A program made the translations under genes and the position numbers. DNA of 64,000 bases from the NCBI GenBank assembly GCA_003009755.1, contig PXUB01000043.1, positions 16,646 to 80,645 on the forward strand, given 5' to 3'. The stretch's first letter is position 1; each line of letters starts with the position of its first letter. Shown piece by piece: positions 33,317-42,106 of the stretch. The notes beneath the pieces were generated by a model, which did no database searches, was not told the DNA's origin, and saw nothing but the letters and a program-made list of their open reading frames with translations. The stretch comes from Thermoplasmatales archaeon SW_10_69_26. GTDB lineage: Archaea > Thermoplasmatota > SW-10-69-26.

Positions 33317-33440
33317 CATCGGCCTGCGTTGCGTCATCGCGGTTGAGGGGGATCGCAGATACCGCTCCCCCTCTTTTTGTTGAAAATTTCCTCGCCAATT
33401 GCCCGCACGCGGACACCGCGGGACCGGAAATTTTCTGTCC
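33317..33440 (+). repeat. Two-hairpin repeat, copy 4
   Basis: Full copy in plus orientation at the end of the tandem array. Hairpin 1 is AGGGGGATCGCAGATACCGC followed by TCCCCCT and TTTTTG. Hairpin 2 pairs GAAAATTTCC with GGAAATTTTC around a loop containing GCGGACACCGC. It lies just before the CBS-domain gene and may be transcribed with it or end a transcript from upstream. Confidence 0.75.
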
Positions 33441-33484
33441 GAACCTTCTTCCGCGTGCCTCCGATTGCGGCCTCGAGGGTCAGG

Positions 33485-33952
33485 ATGCACGAAGACGCCG
33501 TCGAGGGCCGCACCGTCGGCGAGGTGTACGAGGACGATCTCCGGCGGGGAGCCATCGTCAGCGACTCCACGCCCCTCGTGAACCTCGTCGAGACGTTGGA
33601 CTTCCAGGACCTCGAGGCCCTCTACGTCGTCGACGCCCGCGAGATCTACTACGGCCTTTTGACCCGCTCGGACCTGCTCGGCTGGCTCGAGCAGGAGCTG
33701 GCCGCCCCGCAGACCCGGACCGGCTTCCCCTGGGACCGCGTCGGCGAAGCGATCGAGGGAGCCCACGCCGGCGACGCCGTCAACCCCGACAGCCGCAACG
33801 TGCCCGTCGAACCCCGCGACCCGCTCGACCGGGCCCTGCGCAACATGATGCAGGCCTCCGTGACCGTCGTCCCCGTGCTCGATCCCGACGGCGGCATCGA
33901 GGGCGAGCTGTCGTTGACGCGCGTGCTACGCGAGGTCCACGACAACCGCTGA
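33485..33952 (+). CDS. CBS-domain protein
   Basis: A 155-residue protein made of a CBS pair, a module that usually binds adenine nucleotides and regulates a partner. The first motif runs from AIVSDSTPLVNLVETLDFQD to YYGLLTRSDLLGWLEQ. The second runs from RNVPVEPRDPLDRALRNMMQ to GELSLTRVLREV, with VTVVPVLDPDG between. ATG 33485 is the natural start, since upstream sequence is repeat. No partner is evident from the neighbours. Confidence 0.85.
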   Translation: MHEDAVEGRTVGEVYEDDLRRGAIVSDSTPLVNLVETLDFQDLEALYVVDAREIYYGLLTRSDLLGWLEQELAAPQTRTGFPWDRVGEAIEGAHAGDAVNPDSRNVPVEPRDPLDRALRNMMQASVTVVPVLDPDGGIEGELSLTRVLREVHDNR

Positions 33953-34405
33953 CGGTTGCGAGGGGCACGCGGAGAAGCAGAGGACGGCGGTGCGAAGTGG
34001 ATCCCGGTGCCCTTGCCGGCCAGCGTGGGCTTTGCCGGCCACGGAGCCGCCGGCGTCGATCTGCTGCACGAGGGTGCCCACGACGGTCACGAGCGGAGCC
34101 ATCACGAGCGAGAGCCCGTCCAGGCGGAGCGCTGGCTCGACGCCCGACATCGGCACCCAACGGGTCGCCTCGACGAGGGGCCGCCCCGCCGCGACGGTGG
34201 GCGTCCCCGCGATGACGACGGCGGCCACCCCGGCGGGGACGGGCGCCGTCAGCCAGCCCGAGCGATCCCCGACGAGGCGTTGGGCGAGCAAAGCCAGCGG
34301 TGCGAGGACGAAGCCCGCGAGCACCGCGATCGTCAACATCACGATGGGCCCCGCCGAGCATCCGACGAGCCCCCGCACGGCATCCGGCGAGGTCGGGGTT
34401 GCCAT
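33926..34405 (-). pseudogene. N-terminal remnant of a NuoL/MrpA-type antiporter subunit
   Basis: On the minus strand a frame reads two hydrophobic segments (IVMLTIAVLAGFVLAPLALL and TAPVPAGVAAVVIAG) followed by WVPMSGVEPALRLDGLSLV, the characteristic LRLDGLSL box of NuoL and MrpA subunits. Similarity stops soon after (VVGTLV), the reading becomes non-hydrophobic, and the frame runs into the end of the CBS gene. The full family member has over 450 residues. The window's own complete NuoL is at 43176-45209, so this is a separate remnant. Confidence 0.55.
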
Positions 34406-34494
34406 CCCCTGTCCAGGTGCTCCAGTCGAAGCAAGCGGCGGCTTGGCTGGGGCCACCCAACGGTTATCTGCCCCCATCGGATAGCTGGCGCTGG

Positions 34495-34917
34495 GTGCTT
34501 CCCTTGGCCTCCCAGCTTGGACCCGCATCCCACGTGCTCGCCATCGTCGACGGTTCCGAGGAGAACCGCGAAGCCGCCGTCGCCGGCGCCGACCTGCTCG
34601 CCGCCACGCCTGGCCTCCAGTTCACCGTCCTCGCCTCCGCCGACGTCGCCCAACCGGCCGGTAGCCCCGAAGCCACCGATCTCGCATCGACGAACGGCTC
34701 CGGCGCGCTCCTGCAACGCGCGCCACAGACCTCGAAGGTCGTGGAGGCGACGCGAGCGATCGAGGACCGCGGCCTGACGACGCGGATGCGGACGGTCGAG
34801 GGCGACCTCGTCGAGCGCGCGATCGAGGTCGCGGCCGCCCACGATCTCGTCGTCCTCCCGCCCTCGATGGCCGACCGTGCCGACGAGTTCCCTGTCCCGA
34901 CGCTCGTCGCCCCCTGA
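34495..34917 (+). CDS. Universal stress protein (UspA) family, short
   Basis: A 140-residue UspA-fold protein. The first strand and phosphate loop region is HVLAIVDGSEENREAAVAGA, and a later strand and helix (TRMRTVEGDLVERAIEVAA, HDLVVLPPSM) match the family. The ATP-binding G-x2-G-x9-G-S/T signature is not present at the C terminus (ADEFPVPTLVAP), so it may not bind ATP. GTG 34495 lies about 29 bases after GGTTATC, a likely TATA box. Confidence 0.65.
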   Translation: MLPLASQLGPASHVLAIVDGSEENREAAVAGADLLAATPGLQFTVLASADVAQPAGSPEATDLASTNGSGALLQRAPQTSKVVEATRAIEDRGLTTRMRTVEGDLVERAIEVAAAHDLVVLPPSMADRADEFPVPTLVAP

Positions 34918-34974
34918 GGTGGCGATCCGGCCCGGCCCGAGGGCTAAGTAGACCGGTCTCCATCAGCGGCATCC

Positions 34975-35913
34975 ATGTCCACGATCCTCGTCAACGACCC
35001 GATCCACGAAGCCGGCATCCAACGCCTCGAGGAGGCCGGTCACGACGTCGTCCAGGGCCCGCTCGAGGGCAAACGGCGCGAGCAGGTGCTCGGCGAAGCT
35101 CGGGCCGCGATCGTGCGCTCGGGCACGACGGTCGACGAGGCGCTCCTCGACGAAGCTCCCGAGCTCGAGGTCGTGGCTCGGGCTGGCGTCGGCGTGGACA
35201 ACATCGACCTCGACGCCTGCGAGGCCCGCGACGTGACCGTGTTCAACACGCCGGACGCCTCCACGAACGCGGTCGCCGAGCTGACGCTGGCCCACATGCT
35301 GTCCGTCGCCCGGCACTTCCCCCGCGCCCAGCGCGCCATGCCGCAAGGCGAGTGGCCGAAAAGCGACTGCCGGGGCGTCGAGCTGTCCGGCCGCACGCTG
35401 GGGCTGGTCGGCATCGGCCGGATCGGGGCCCGCGTCGCCGAGCTCGCCCAAGCCTTCGGCATGGACGTCCACGCCCACGATCCCTACGTGGACGAGGCCC
35501 GGGCCGACGAGCTGGGCATCCAGCTGCACGAGGACCCCGGGGCCATGGCGGCCCACCTCGACGTCGTGTCCGTGCACACCCCGCTGACGCCGGAAACCGA
35601 GGGCCTCGTCGGCGGGGCCTTCTTCGACGCTGCCGAGGCTCCCCTCGTCGTCGTCAACTGCGCCCGCGGCGGCGTCGTCGACGAGGACGCGCTGCGGGGG
35701 GCCCTCGAGCAGGGCACCGTCGCCGGCGCCGGGCTCGACGTCTACGAGACCGAGCCCCCCGAGGACCGCGAGCTCCTCCAGCATCCTCGCGTGTCGACGA
35801 CCCCGCACATCGGTGCGCAGACCGACGAGGCCCAGCGCGCCTGCGCGAGGCTGGCCGCCGACGGCATCCTGGCGATCTTCGACGGCAGCGAGCCCGACAC
35901 GCGGATCGTGTAG
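34975..35913 (+). CDS. serA: D-3-phosphoglycerate dehydrogenase-like 2-hydroxyacid dehydrogenase
   Basis: A 312-residue NAD-dependent D-2-hydroxyacid dehydrogenase, best read as the first enzyme of serine synthesis. It has AGVGVDNIDLDAC, the nucleotide-binding LGLVGIGRIGARVAELA, the substrate-binding Arg in NCARGGVVDEDAL, the Glu of YETEPP and the catalytic His of TPHIGAQT. There is no C-terminal ACT regulatory domain, so serine feedback through that domain is not expected. ATG 34975 follows CTAAGTAGAC, a promoter box like others here. A different hydroxyacid substrate cannot be excluded. Confidence 0.88.
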   Translation: MSTILVNDPIHEAGIQRLEEAGHDVVQGPLEGKRREQVLGEARAAIVRSGTTVDEALLDEAPELEVVARAGVGVDNIDLDACEARDVTVFNTPDASTNAVAELTLAHMLSVARHFPRAQRAMPQGEWPKSDCRGVELSGRTLGLVGIGRIGARVAELAQAFGMDVHAHDPYVDEARADELGIQLHEDPGAMAAHLDVVSVHTPLTPETEGLVGGAFFDAAEAPLVVVNCARGGVVDEDALRGALEQGTVAGAGLDVYETEPPEDRELLQHPRVSTTPHIGAQTDEAQRACARLAADGILAIFDGSEPDTRIV

Positions 35914-36077
35914 GACGGCCACGCCTGATCGGCTTCGCAACGTCGACCTTGCGCCTGCGTGACGTTGAAGCGTGTCGCAGGCTTGGATTTCGATGGGCCG
36001 ACCGGACGGCGGTCCCGGTTCCTCCCAACCACCGGGGCGCCTTCGCCGATGCAAGGGTCGGCGGAGCTTGCTCCGGG

Positions 36078-36122
36078 GGGCGGGCCGGGGGGTCCCGGCC
36101 CGCCCGCCTCCCTTCGTTCCTC
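36078..36122 (+). terminator. Strong hairpin terminator after serA
   Basis: GGGCGGGCCGGG (36078-36089) pairs perfectly with CCCGGCCCGCCC (36094-36105) around a four-base loop and is followed by a pyrimidine-rich tract. The rest of 35914-36210 holds a smaller hairpin (CGGAGC-TT-GCTCCG) and no gene. Confidence 0.7.
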
Positions 36123-36210
36123 TCATCGACACCGGTCGTGCAACGTTCCCGTTACCGCACGGTCAACCTTTTCCCGGTGATGGAGCGTGGTTTCTATCGA
36201 GGCGATTCGA

Positions 36211-36792
36211 ATGAACCTTGGACACGTGGCTGCTGGCTTCCTCGCGCTCACGCTCGTCGTTCCCGCCGGGGCGGCGGCCCCGCTGATCGACCAGATCGAC
36301 AACGGTGGTTTCGAGGACGACCTCGCCGAGTGGCGGGTCGTCGATGGCGACGTCAGCGCGGATGGCGTCCCCTTCGAGGGTTCGGGGGCGGCGAAGCTGA
36401 ACGCCGTCGGCGGGACGACGACCACCACGCTGGCGCAGGAGGTCTCCCTGGACAACGACGATGCGCCGATCGTGCCGAACGCCGAGTACGAGATCGCGTT
36501 CGCGGCCGTGCTGAACGACGGCTCGGAGAACTCCGCGGCCGCGAGCCCGGACGTCTTCGGCCAGATCGTCTGGAAGAACGCCCTCGGCGAAACCACCGAC
36601 GTCGACAGGGTCGAGATCACCGACACCGACGACTACGTCGAGTACAGCCAGACGTTCGACGCTCCCGAGGACGCGACCGCGGCCGACATCCAGTTCCACG
36701 TCGTCCGCGAGAACCTCGAGGACCCCACCGACGCCAACCTGCAGGTCGACGCCGTCGCGTTCGGCCCCGCCGACCCGACCGGGTCGGTCTAG
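36211..36792 (+). CDS. Secreted protein with carbohydrate-binding-like domain
   Basis: A 193-residue exported protein. The signal peptide (MNLGHVAAGFLALTLVVPAG, cleaved near AAA) is followed by a beta-sandwich that begins DNGGFEDDLAEWRV, the typical opening of family 4/9 carbohydrate-binding modules, and continues with FEGSGAAKL and YVEYSQTFDAP. No catalytic domain or membrane anchor is present. ATG 36211 gives the best signal peptide; GTG 36187 is an alternative. CAACCTTTTCCC near 36163 is the likely promoter. The ligand, if any, is unknown. Confidence 0.7.
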   Translation: MNLGHVAAGFLALTLVVPAGAAAPLIDQIDNGGFEDDLAEWRVVDGDVSADGVPFEGSGAAKLNAVGGTTTTTLAQEVSLDNDDAPIVPNAEYEIAFAAVLNDGSENSAAASPDVFGQIVWKNALGETTDVDRVEITDTDDYVEYSQTFDAPEDATAADIQFHVVRENLEDPTDANLQVDAVAFGPADPTGSV

Positions 36793-36913
36793 ATTCGGTC
36801 CACGGTCTCCGGCCAGGGGAGACACGACGGTGGCACCGCGGGCCGAACGCTCCAACCGTCAATTCCCCTGGCCCTAACCGTTTTGCCGGGCCCTATGGTT
36901 GGGCCGGGTGGAC

Positions 36914-37681
36914 ATGTCTGGGAACAGCACGGTCCGTACGCTGGCAGCGTCCCTCGCGGCGCTGCTGCTGATGCTGAGCACGTTCGCCGGTGGCGCCGCG
37001 GCCGCGGGCGAAGACAACGGCGACGAGATCTCGGACGTCGCAGAGGAGAAGCTATCGACCACCAACTGCCTGCAGGTCTACATCGAGGAGCAGGCGGGCC
37101 CGGCGACCGTCACGTACAACTGCGGCGCCGGCGCCGACGTGGACGAGGACTGGCGTCCGAGCGAGGAGGCCTCGGCCGCCGGTCCGCCGCCCTGTGACGA
37201 CGACACCCGCGTCGAAGCCGGTCCGTTCACCGTCTACCGCGAGGGCTTCTTCTGCGAGCCCCGCGTTGATTACGACGAGGACTGGGAGCCCAGCGTGCCG
37301 ACGAGCACGACCAAGCCCGAGTGCTCGGAGCTCGACGGTGACTCCCAGGTGGGCCCGGTCACCGTGACCGTCGACGACACCTGCCGAACCTCGGCCACGG
37401 TCAACGAATCCTGGTCGCCGGTTTCCGAGACGACGGACGTGGACCCGCCGCAGACCTCCCCGCCGAACTGCTTCTACATCTACTACGAGCGGCAGGCCGG
37501 CCCGGTGACGGTGGTCATGACGTCCTCGTGCTCCGGGAACGTCGAGGTCGACGAGGAGTGGCGGCCGAGCCTCTCGTCCACCGACGACGACTCCTCGCCC
37601 TCCGACCACCCGGTGAAGTGCACGCTCGACGCCAACGACAACCGCGAGATCTTCTACTGCATCTTCGGTAAGCCCTGGTAG
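36914..37681 (+). CDS. Secreted protein with four tandem two-cysteine repeats
   Basis: A 255-residue exported protein. After the signal peptide (LAASLAALLLMLSTFAGGAA) come four repeats of about 45 residues, each of the form Cys, 7-9 residues, (A/V)GPxTV, 5-7 residues, Cys, a few residues, V-D/N-x-E/D-D/E-W-x-P. Examples are EEQAGPATVTYNC...VDEDWRPS and ERQAGPVTVVMTSSC...VDEEWRPS. Each pair of cysteines could form a disulfide. A fifth partial unit ends the protein (KCTLDANDNREIFYCIFGKPW). I recognise no named domain. It has no membrane anchor. GTG 36908 is an alternative start. Confidence 0.75.
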   Translation: MSGNSTVRTLAASLAALLLMLSTFAGGAAAAGEDNGDEISDVAEEKLSTTNCLQVYIEEQAGPATVTYNCGAGADVDEDWRPSEEASAAGPPPCDDDTRVEAGPFTVYREGFFCEPRVDYDEDWEPSVPTSTTKPECSELDGDSQVGPVTVTVDDTCRTSATVNESWSPVSETTDVDPPQTSPPNCFYIYYERQAGPVTVVMTSSCSGNVEVDEEWRPSLSSTDDDSSPSDHPVKCTLDANDNREIFYCIFGKPW

Positions 37682-37699
37682 GCCGACGCCGGGTCGCCG

Positions 37700-37740
37700 G
37701 CTTCTCTCCTCTTTTTCCTCCTTCTCCTCCTCTTGCCTCG
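37700..37740 (+). terminator. Pyrimidine-rich terminator region
   Basis: CTTCTCTCCTCTTTTTCCTC and more C/T sequence follow the repeat-protein gene, a likely archaeal T-rich terminator before the nuo promoter. Confidence 0.55.
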
Positions 37741-37843
37741 GTCAGCCTCGAGGTTGACCCGGCTGCGATCGATAGAGCCGGCCAGCGGCCGCTACTCGCG
37801 GCCCAACAGCCGCGTCTCCCTGGTACGATGACCACCGATACAT

Positions 37844-37853
37844 TCCTATATCA
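37844..37853 (+). promoter_or_regulatory. TATA box of the nuo operon
   Basis: CCTATATCAC is centred 26 bases before the nuoA ATG at 37875, so the operon transcript should start at or next to the first codon. Confidence 0.65.
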
Positions 37854-37874
37854 CCGCCCTTTTGCCCGGCCCGA

Positions 37875-38246
37875 ATGGCCGGAATCCCCGAGCCATACCT
37901 CCCTGTCGCCATCATGACGGGGATCGGCGTGGCCGTCGTGTTCATCGCCGTCGCTCTCTCGCGGTTCATCACCCCCAGCCGGCCGAGCCGCGAGAAGCTC
38001 ACCGCCTACGAGTGCGGTGAGGAACCCGTCGGTTCGGGTCGCGGACCCGTCGACATCCAGTTCTACCTGTACGTTCTCGTCTTCCTCATCCTGGATCTTG
38101 AGGCGGTCTTCCTCATCCCGTTCGTCGTCGACTTCGCGAACCTCGGTACGAAGGCCATCGTGACGATGGCTGTGTTCGTCTTCCTGTTGCTCGACGGCTG
38201 GATCTACGCGATACAGAAGGGGGCTCTCGAATGGCAAGGATCGTGA
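37875..38246 (+). CDS. nuoA: Complex I subunit A
   Basis: First gene of the operon, 123 residues with three membrane helices. [20 protein letters not shown] carries the conserved loop with the Cys of YECG that lies near the quinone chamber, and [14 protein letters not shown] is the conserved second helix with its acidic residues. It overlaps nuoB by 16 bases. Confidence 0.96.
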   Translation: MAGIPEPYLPVAIMTGIGVAVVFIAVALSRFITPSRPSREKLTAYECGEEPVGSGRGPVDIQFYLYVLVFLILDLEAVFLIPFVVDFANLGTKAIVTMAVFVFLLLDGWIYAIQKGALEWQGS

Positions 38247-38827
38247 AGTCCGGCAGCCCCGAGGAGGGGGTCTTCCTCACCTCGGTCGACAAGATGCTGA
38301 AATGGGGCCGCGCGAACTCGCTGTGGCCGATGCAGTTCGGCCTGGCCTGTTGCGCCATCGAGATGATGGCCACCATGGGCCCCCACCACGACATCGCCCG
38401 CTTCGGCTCCGAGGTCTTCCGCGCGACCCCGCGCCAGGCCGACCTCATGATCGTGCCGGGCACCGTCTGCAAGAAGATGGCCCCGCGCGTGCGCAAGCTG
38501 TACGACCAGATGCCCGAGCCGAAGTACGTCATCGCGATGGGCGCCTGCGCCTCCTGCGGTGGCCCCTACCAGAACTCGTACAGCGTCGTCCAGGGCGTCG
38601 ACAAGGTCATCCCCGTCGACGTCTACGTCCCCGGCTGTCCGCCCCGTCCCGAGGCGCTGCTCGACGGGCTCCAGCGTCTGCAGGAGAAGATCCAGCAGGA
38701 CCCCGAGCCCGCCATCCGGTTCGCCAAGGACACCGAGGACACCGAAGAGCTGACCTCCGAACGAGAGGCCAAACAGCGCCGCGACTGGGAGCTTGGCCCC
38801 TCCGAGTTGGGAGGGGAACCGGCTTGA
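38231..38827 (+). CDS. nuoB: Complex I subunit B, holding cluster N2
   Basis: The subunit that carries the last Fe-S cluster and passes electrons to quinone. The ligands are the double cysteine in LACCAIEMM, the Cys of GACASCGG and the Cys of PGCPPRPE. It has a charged C-terminal extension of about 45 residues. Its stop overlaps the TTG start of nuoC (TTGA). Confidence 0.97.
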   Translation: MARIVKSGSPEEGVFLTSVDKMLKWGRANSLWPMQFGLACCAIEMMATMGPHHDIARFGSEVFRATPRQADLMIVPGTVCKKMAPRVRKLYDQMPEPKYVIAMGACASCGGPYQNSYSVVQGVDKVIPVDVYVPGCPPRPEALLDGLQRLQEKIQQDPEPAIRFAKDTEDTEELTSEREAKQRRDWELGPSELGGEPA

Positions 38828-39465
38828 GCCTGGCCGACGATGTCATCGACACGGTCCAGGAGCACGTGATCGAGGAGGATGTCCAGAAGGACAAGCCCCT
38901 CCTCGTGACCGATCCCGAGGGCCTTCGCGACGTCATGGCCGAAGCCCAGGACGCGGGCTTCGACCACCTGTGCTTCGTCACGGCCGTCGACTGGCCGAAG
39001 GACGAGATCGAGGACAACGCCGCCTGGCTCGGCTTCACCGAAGAGCGCGAGGTCGAGGACCCCGACGACGAGGAGGACGAGGACGCCACCGAGACCGTCC
39101 CCGTCGAATCGAAGGGCTGGCACCTCGACGACGTCGACGACGGCCTCATGGAGGTCGTCTACAACCTCTACTCCTACGACGAGGGCGACCATCTGGCCGT
39201 CCAGGTCTGGGTGCCGCGCGAGGTCGACCAGTGCTCGGTCCCGACTGTCAGCGACCTCTGGGCCGGTGCCAACTGGCACGAGCGAGAGGTCTTCGACCTC
39301 TACGGAGTCACCTTCGAGGGTCACCCCGACATGAAACGCATCTTCATGCCCGAGGACTGGGAGGGTCACCCCCACAGGAAGGACTACGACCTCGGGGAGC
39401 AGCAGTACATCTACCGCGAGGACGGCATCGACAAGGTGACCAAGGACGCCGGGAAGGGGTGGTAG
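38824..39465 (+). CDS. nuoC: Complex I subunit C (30 kDa type), separate from nuoD
   Basis: A 213-residue NuoC. The signature is [19 protein letters not shown] followed by [17 protein letters not shown]. An acidic insert (about residues 80-100, rich in Asp and Glu) interrupts the first domain. I use the TTG at 38824, which overlaps the nuoB stop. In haloarchaea nuoC and nuoD are commonly fused; here they are separate with a two-base gap. Confidence 0.93.
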   Translation: MSLADDVIDTVQEHVIEEDVQKDKPLLVTDPEGLRDVMAEAQDAGFDHLCFVTAVDWPKDEIEDNAAWLGFTEEREVEDPDDEEDEDATETVPVESKGWHLDDVDDGLMEVVYNLYSYDEGDHLAVQVWVPREVDQCSVPTVSDLWAGANWHEREVFDLYGVTFEGHPDMKRIFMPEDWEGHPHRKDYDLGEQQYIYREDGIDKVTKDAGKGW

Positions 39466-39467
39466 CT

Positions 39468-40619
39468 TTGGCCGAACAGCAGACCCCGAGCGAACAGACC
39501 CCCAAGCGTCGCCTCATGACGCTCAACGTCGGACCCCAGCACCCCGCCACGCACGGCGTGCTGCGGATGAAGATGCTGCTCGACGGCGAGCGCATCGTCG
39601 ACGCCGAACCGATCATCGGGTACCTGCACCGGGGCAGCGAACGCCTCGGCGAGATGGGTACCTACCTCCAATTCATCCCGTACACCGACCGCATGGACTA
39701 CCTGGCGGCCATCCACAACAACATGGCCTTCGTCCATGCCTGCGAGAAGCTCGCGGACCTCGACGTGCCCCCGCGCGCCAACGTCCTGCGAGTGCTCGCC
39801 CAGGAGATCAACCGCGTCGCGAGCCACCTCATCTGGATGGGGACCTTCGGCATCGACATCGGCGCGATGACGACCTTCTTCTGGTGCTTCCGCGACCGCG
39901 AGCGGGCGCTGCGCCTGCTCGAGCGCATGACCGGGACCCGCCTGACGTACTCCTACATGCGCTTCGGCGGCGTCAAGCACGACGTCGACGAGGATTGGAT
40001 CCAGGACACCCGCGAGTGGGTGGATCAGGTCCGCGAGGGCATCCAGGAGCTCGACGACCTGCTCACCGAGAACGATATCTTCGTCGCCCGCACCAAGGGC
40101 ACCGGCGTCGTCTCGACCGAGCAGGCGATCGACTACGGCATGACCGGCCCCAACCTGCGGGCCACCGGCAAGGCGTTCGACCTCCGCAAGGAGGAGCCCT
40201 ACGCCAGCTACGAGACCTACGACTTCGACGTGCCGACCAGCGACGAGGGCGACGTGTTCGCCCGGTACGCCTGCCGCATGGCGGAGATCGAGGAGTCCCT
40301 CGGCATCGTCGAGCAAGCCTGCGACCGCTGGGCCGACGCCGAGGGCAACCACCTCAGCCGCGAGGTCGGCGAGGGCTCCAGCCAGTTCCGGTGGAGCCCG
40401 CCGGAGGGCGAAGCCTACGGCCGCATCGAGTCTCCGCGCGGCGAGCTGGGCTGCCTGGTCGTCTCCGACGGCAGCAACCAGCCCTACCGCGTGAAGATGC
40501 GCGCCCACTCGTTCTCCAACCTGTCCGCGATCTCCGAGCTCGCTCGCGGCGAGCTCATCCAGGACGCCATCATCACGCTGGGTAGCTTGGACATCGTGCT
40601 GGGGGACATCGACCGATGA
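39468..40619 (+). CDS. nuoD: Complex I subunit D (49 kDa type)
   Basis: Forms the quinone site together with NuoB. The N-terminal motif NVGPQHPATHGVLR contains the quinone-binding His region, and FIPYTDRMDYLA, RVASHLIWMG and MTGTRLTYSYMRFGG are further family blocks. The C terminus DIVLGDIDR is normal. Starts with TTG 39468 and overlaps nuoH by four bases. Confidence 0.96.
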   Translation: MAEQQTPSEQTPKRRLMTLNVGPQHPATHGVLRMKMLLDGERIVDAEPIIGYLHRGSERLGEMGTYLQFIPYTDRMDYLAAIHNNMAFVHACEKLADLDVPPRANVLRVLAQEINRVASHLIWMGTFGIDIGAMTTFFWCFRDRERALRLLERMTGTRLTYSYMRFGGVKHDVDEDWIQDTREWVDQVREGIQELDDLLTENDIFVARTKGTGVVSTEQAIDYGMTGPNLRATGKAFDLRKEEPYASYETYDFDVPTSDEGDVFARYACRMAEIEESLGIVEQACDRWADAEGNHLSREVGEGSSQFRWSPPEGEAYGRIESPRGELGCLVVSDGSNQPYRVKMRAHSFSNLSAISELARGELIQDAIITLGSLDIVLGDIDR

Positions 40620-41632
40620 CCGCCGTCGAGTGGCTCACCGCGCAACTCGCCCCGCTCGTCGGACAAAGCTGGGCCGTCCTCGTGGTCTACCTCGCCCTGT
40701 CCGCGGCCACGATCGGCTTCGTGCTCGCTGCCGCCCCCGGCCTCGTCTGGGGCATGCGCAAGGTGATGGGCCACGTCCAGCACCGCACCGGTCCCTACCG
40801 CGTGGGCCCCTTCGGCCTGCTGCAACCGGTCGCCGACGGCATCAAGCTCGTCAGCAAGGAGGACATCGTCCCGGCCGGCGTCGACGAGTTCTCCTGGAAG
40901 CTGGCCGTCTACGTGCTCCCGGTCCCGGTCTTCATCGTGTTCCTGTTCATCCCCTGGCACCCGGGCTTCGTCGTCTCCAACGTCGCGACGGGCATCGTGC
41001 TGCTGCTCGCCGTCGCCGCCATCTCACCCGTCGGTGAGGTCCTCGCCGGCTGGGGATCCAACAACAAGTACAGCGTGCTCGGCGGCCTGCGCGCGGCCGC
41101 GATGGACGTCGCCTACGAGGTCCCGCTCGTGCTCGCCGCCGCCAGCGTCGTCATCCTCACCGGTTCCATGGAGATGCAGGCCATCGTGGAGGCCCAGCAA
41201 GGCGTCTGGTTCTTCCTCGTCCAACCGATCGGCCTGTTCATCTTCCTGATCGCCGGCCTCGCCAAGATCGGCGTGGCCCCCGTCGACCTCGCCGAGGCCG
41301 AGTCCGAGTTCGTGGCCGGGTTCCACACTGAGTACTCCGGCATGCGGTTCGGCCTGCTGTTCTTGACCCTGTTCGCCAACATCATCCTCATCTCGCTGCT
41401 GACCAGCATCCTGTTCCTCGGTGGCTGGCAGGCGCCCTTGGGCCTGTTCGACGGCGTCTGGTGGTTGCTGGCCAAGACGGTGGTGATCGCCGTGTTCCTG
41501 TTGACCACGTGGTTCACGCTGCCGAGGGTCCGGGTCGACCAGTTCATGAACCTCGGCTGGAAGCTCCTGTTCCCGCTGGCCCTCGTGAACATGGTCATCG
41601 CGGGCGTGCTCGCGAAAGGAGGTATCGTCTAA
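40616..41632 (+). CDS. nuoH: Complex I subunit H
   Basis: Membrane subunit (338 residues, about eight helices) that connects the quinone chamber to the proton pumps. The conserved loop PVDLAEAESEFVAGFHTEYS with its acidic residues is present, as is GPYRVGPFGLLQPVADGIKL near the N terminus. The TAA stop shares a base with the nuoI start. Confidence 0.96.
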   Translation: MTAVEWLTAQLAPLVGQSWAVLVVYLALSAATIGFVLAAAPGLVWGMRKVMGHVQHRTGPYRVGPFGLLQPVADGIKLVSKEDIVPAGVDEFSWKLAVYVLPVPVFIVFLFIPWHPGFVVSNVATGIVLLLAVAAISPVGEVLAGWGSNNKYSVLGGLRAAAMDVAYEVPLVLAAASVVILTGSMEMQAIVEAQQGVWFFLVQPIGLFIFLIAGLAKIGVAPVDLAEAESEFVAGFHTEYSGMRFGLLFLTLFANIILISLLTSILFLGGWQAPLGLFDGVWWLLAKTVVIAVFLLTTWFTLPRVRVDQFMNLGWKLLFPLALVNMVIAGVLAKGGIV

Positions 41633-42078
41633 TGTCCGTCTCGCTCGTCGGCATCCTGAAGAGCTTCAAGCAGACGATCAAGCGCCTCTTCTCGAAGCCG
41701 GTCACGGTGCACTACCCCGAGGAGACGGCTCCGATCTCGGAGCGGTTCCGGGGCCGCATCGTGCTCGACATGGAGGCCTGCATCGGCTGCACCCTGTGCT
41801 CGCAGGCGTGCCCGAACGGCACCGACTGCATGCAGGTCATCCCCGGCCGAGAGCAGGCGAACAACAAGCGCGGTCTCTGGCCGCGCGTCAACGTCGTCCA
41901 ATGCATGTACTGCGGCCTCTGCGAAGAGGTCTGCCCGACGGACGCGATCTTCCTCACGCCCGAGTTCCGAACCTCCCGCACCGACCGCGGCGAGTTCGAC
42001 TACGACGCCATCCAGCTGTCCAAGACCGAGGCCGAGCTGACGATGGAAGGGCAAAAGGAGCTCGAGGGAGGGCTCTAG
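41632..42078 (+). CDS. nuoI: Complex I subunit I, two [4Fe-4S] clusters
   Basis: A 148-residue ferredoxin-like subunit that wires electrons toward NuoB. Both cluster motifs are complete: CIGCTLCSQACP and CMYCGLCEEVCP, and the intervening region has a further Cys (GTDC). The start is preceded by AAAGGAGG inside nuoH. Confidence 0.95.
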   Translation: MSVSLVGILKSFKQTIKRLFSKPVTVHYPEETAPISERFRGRIVLDMEACIGCTLCSQACPNGTDCMQVIPGREQANNKRGLWPRVNVVQCMYCGLCEEVCPTDAIFLTPEFRTSRTDRGEFDYDAIQLSKTEAELTMEGQKELEGGL

Positions 42079-42106
42079 GCCCATGCAAGAAGGGAGGGGG
42101 GGCTAA

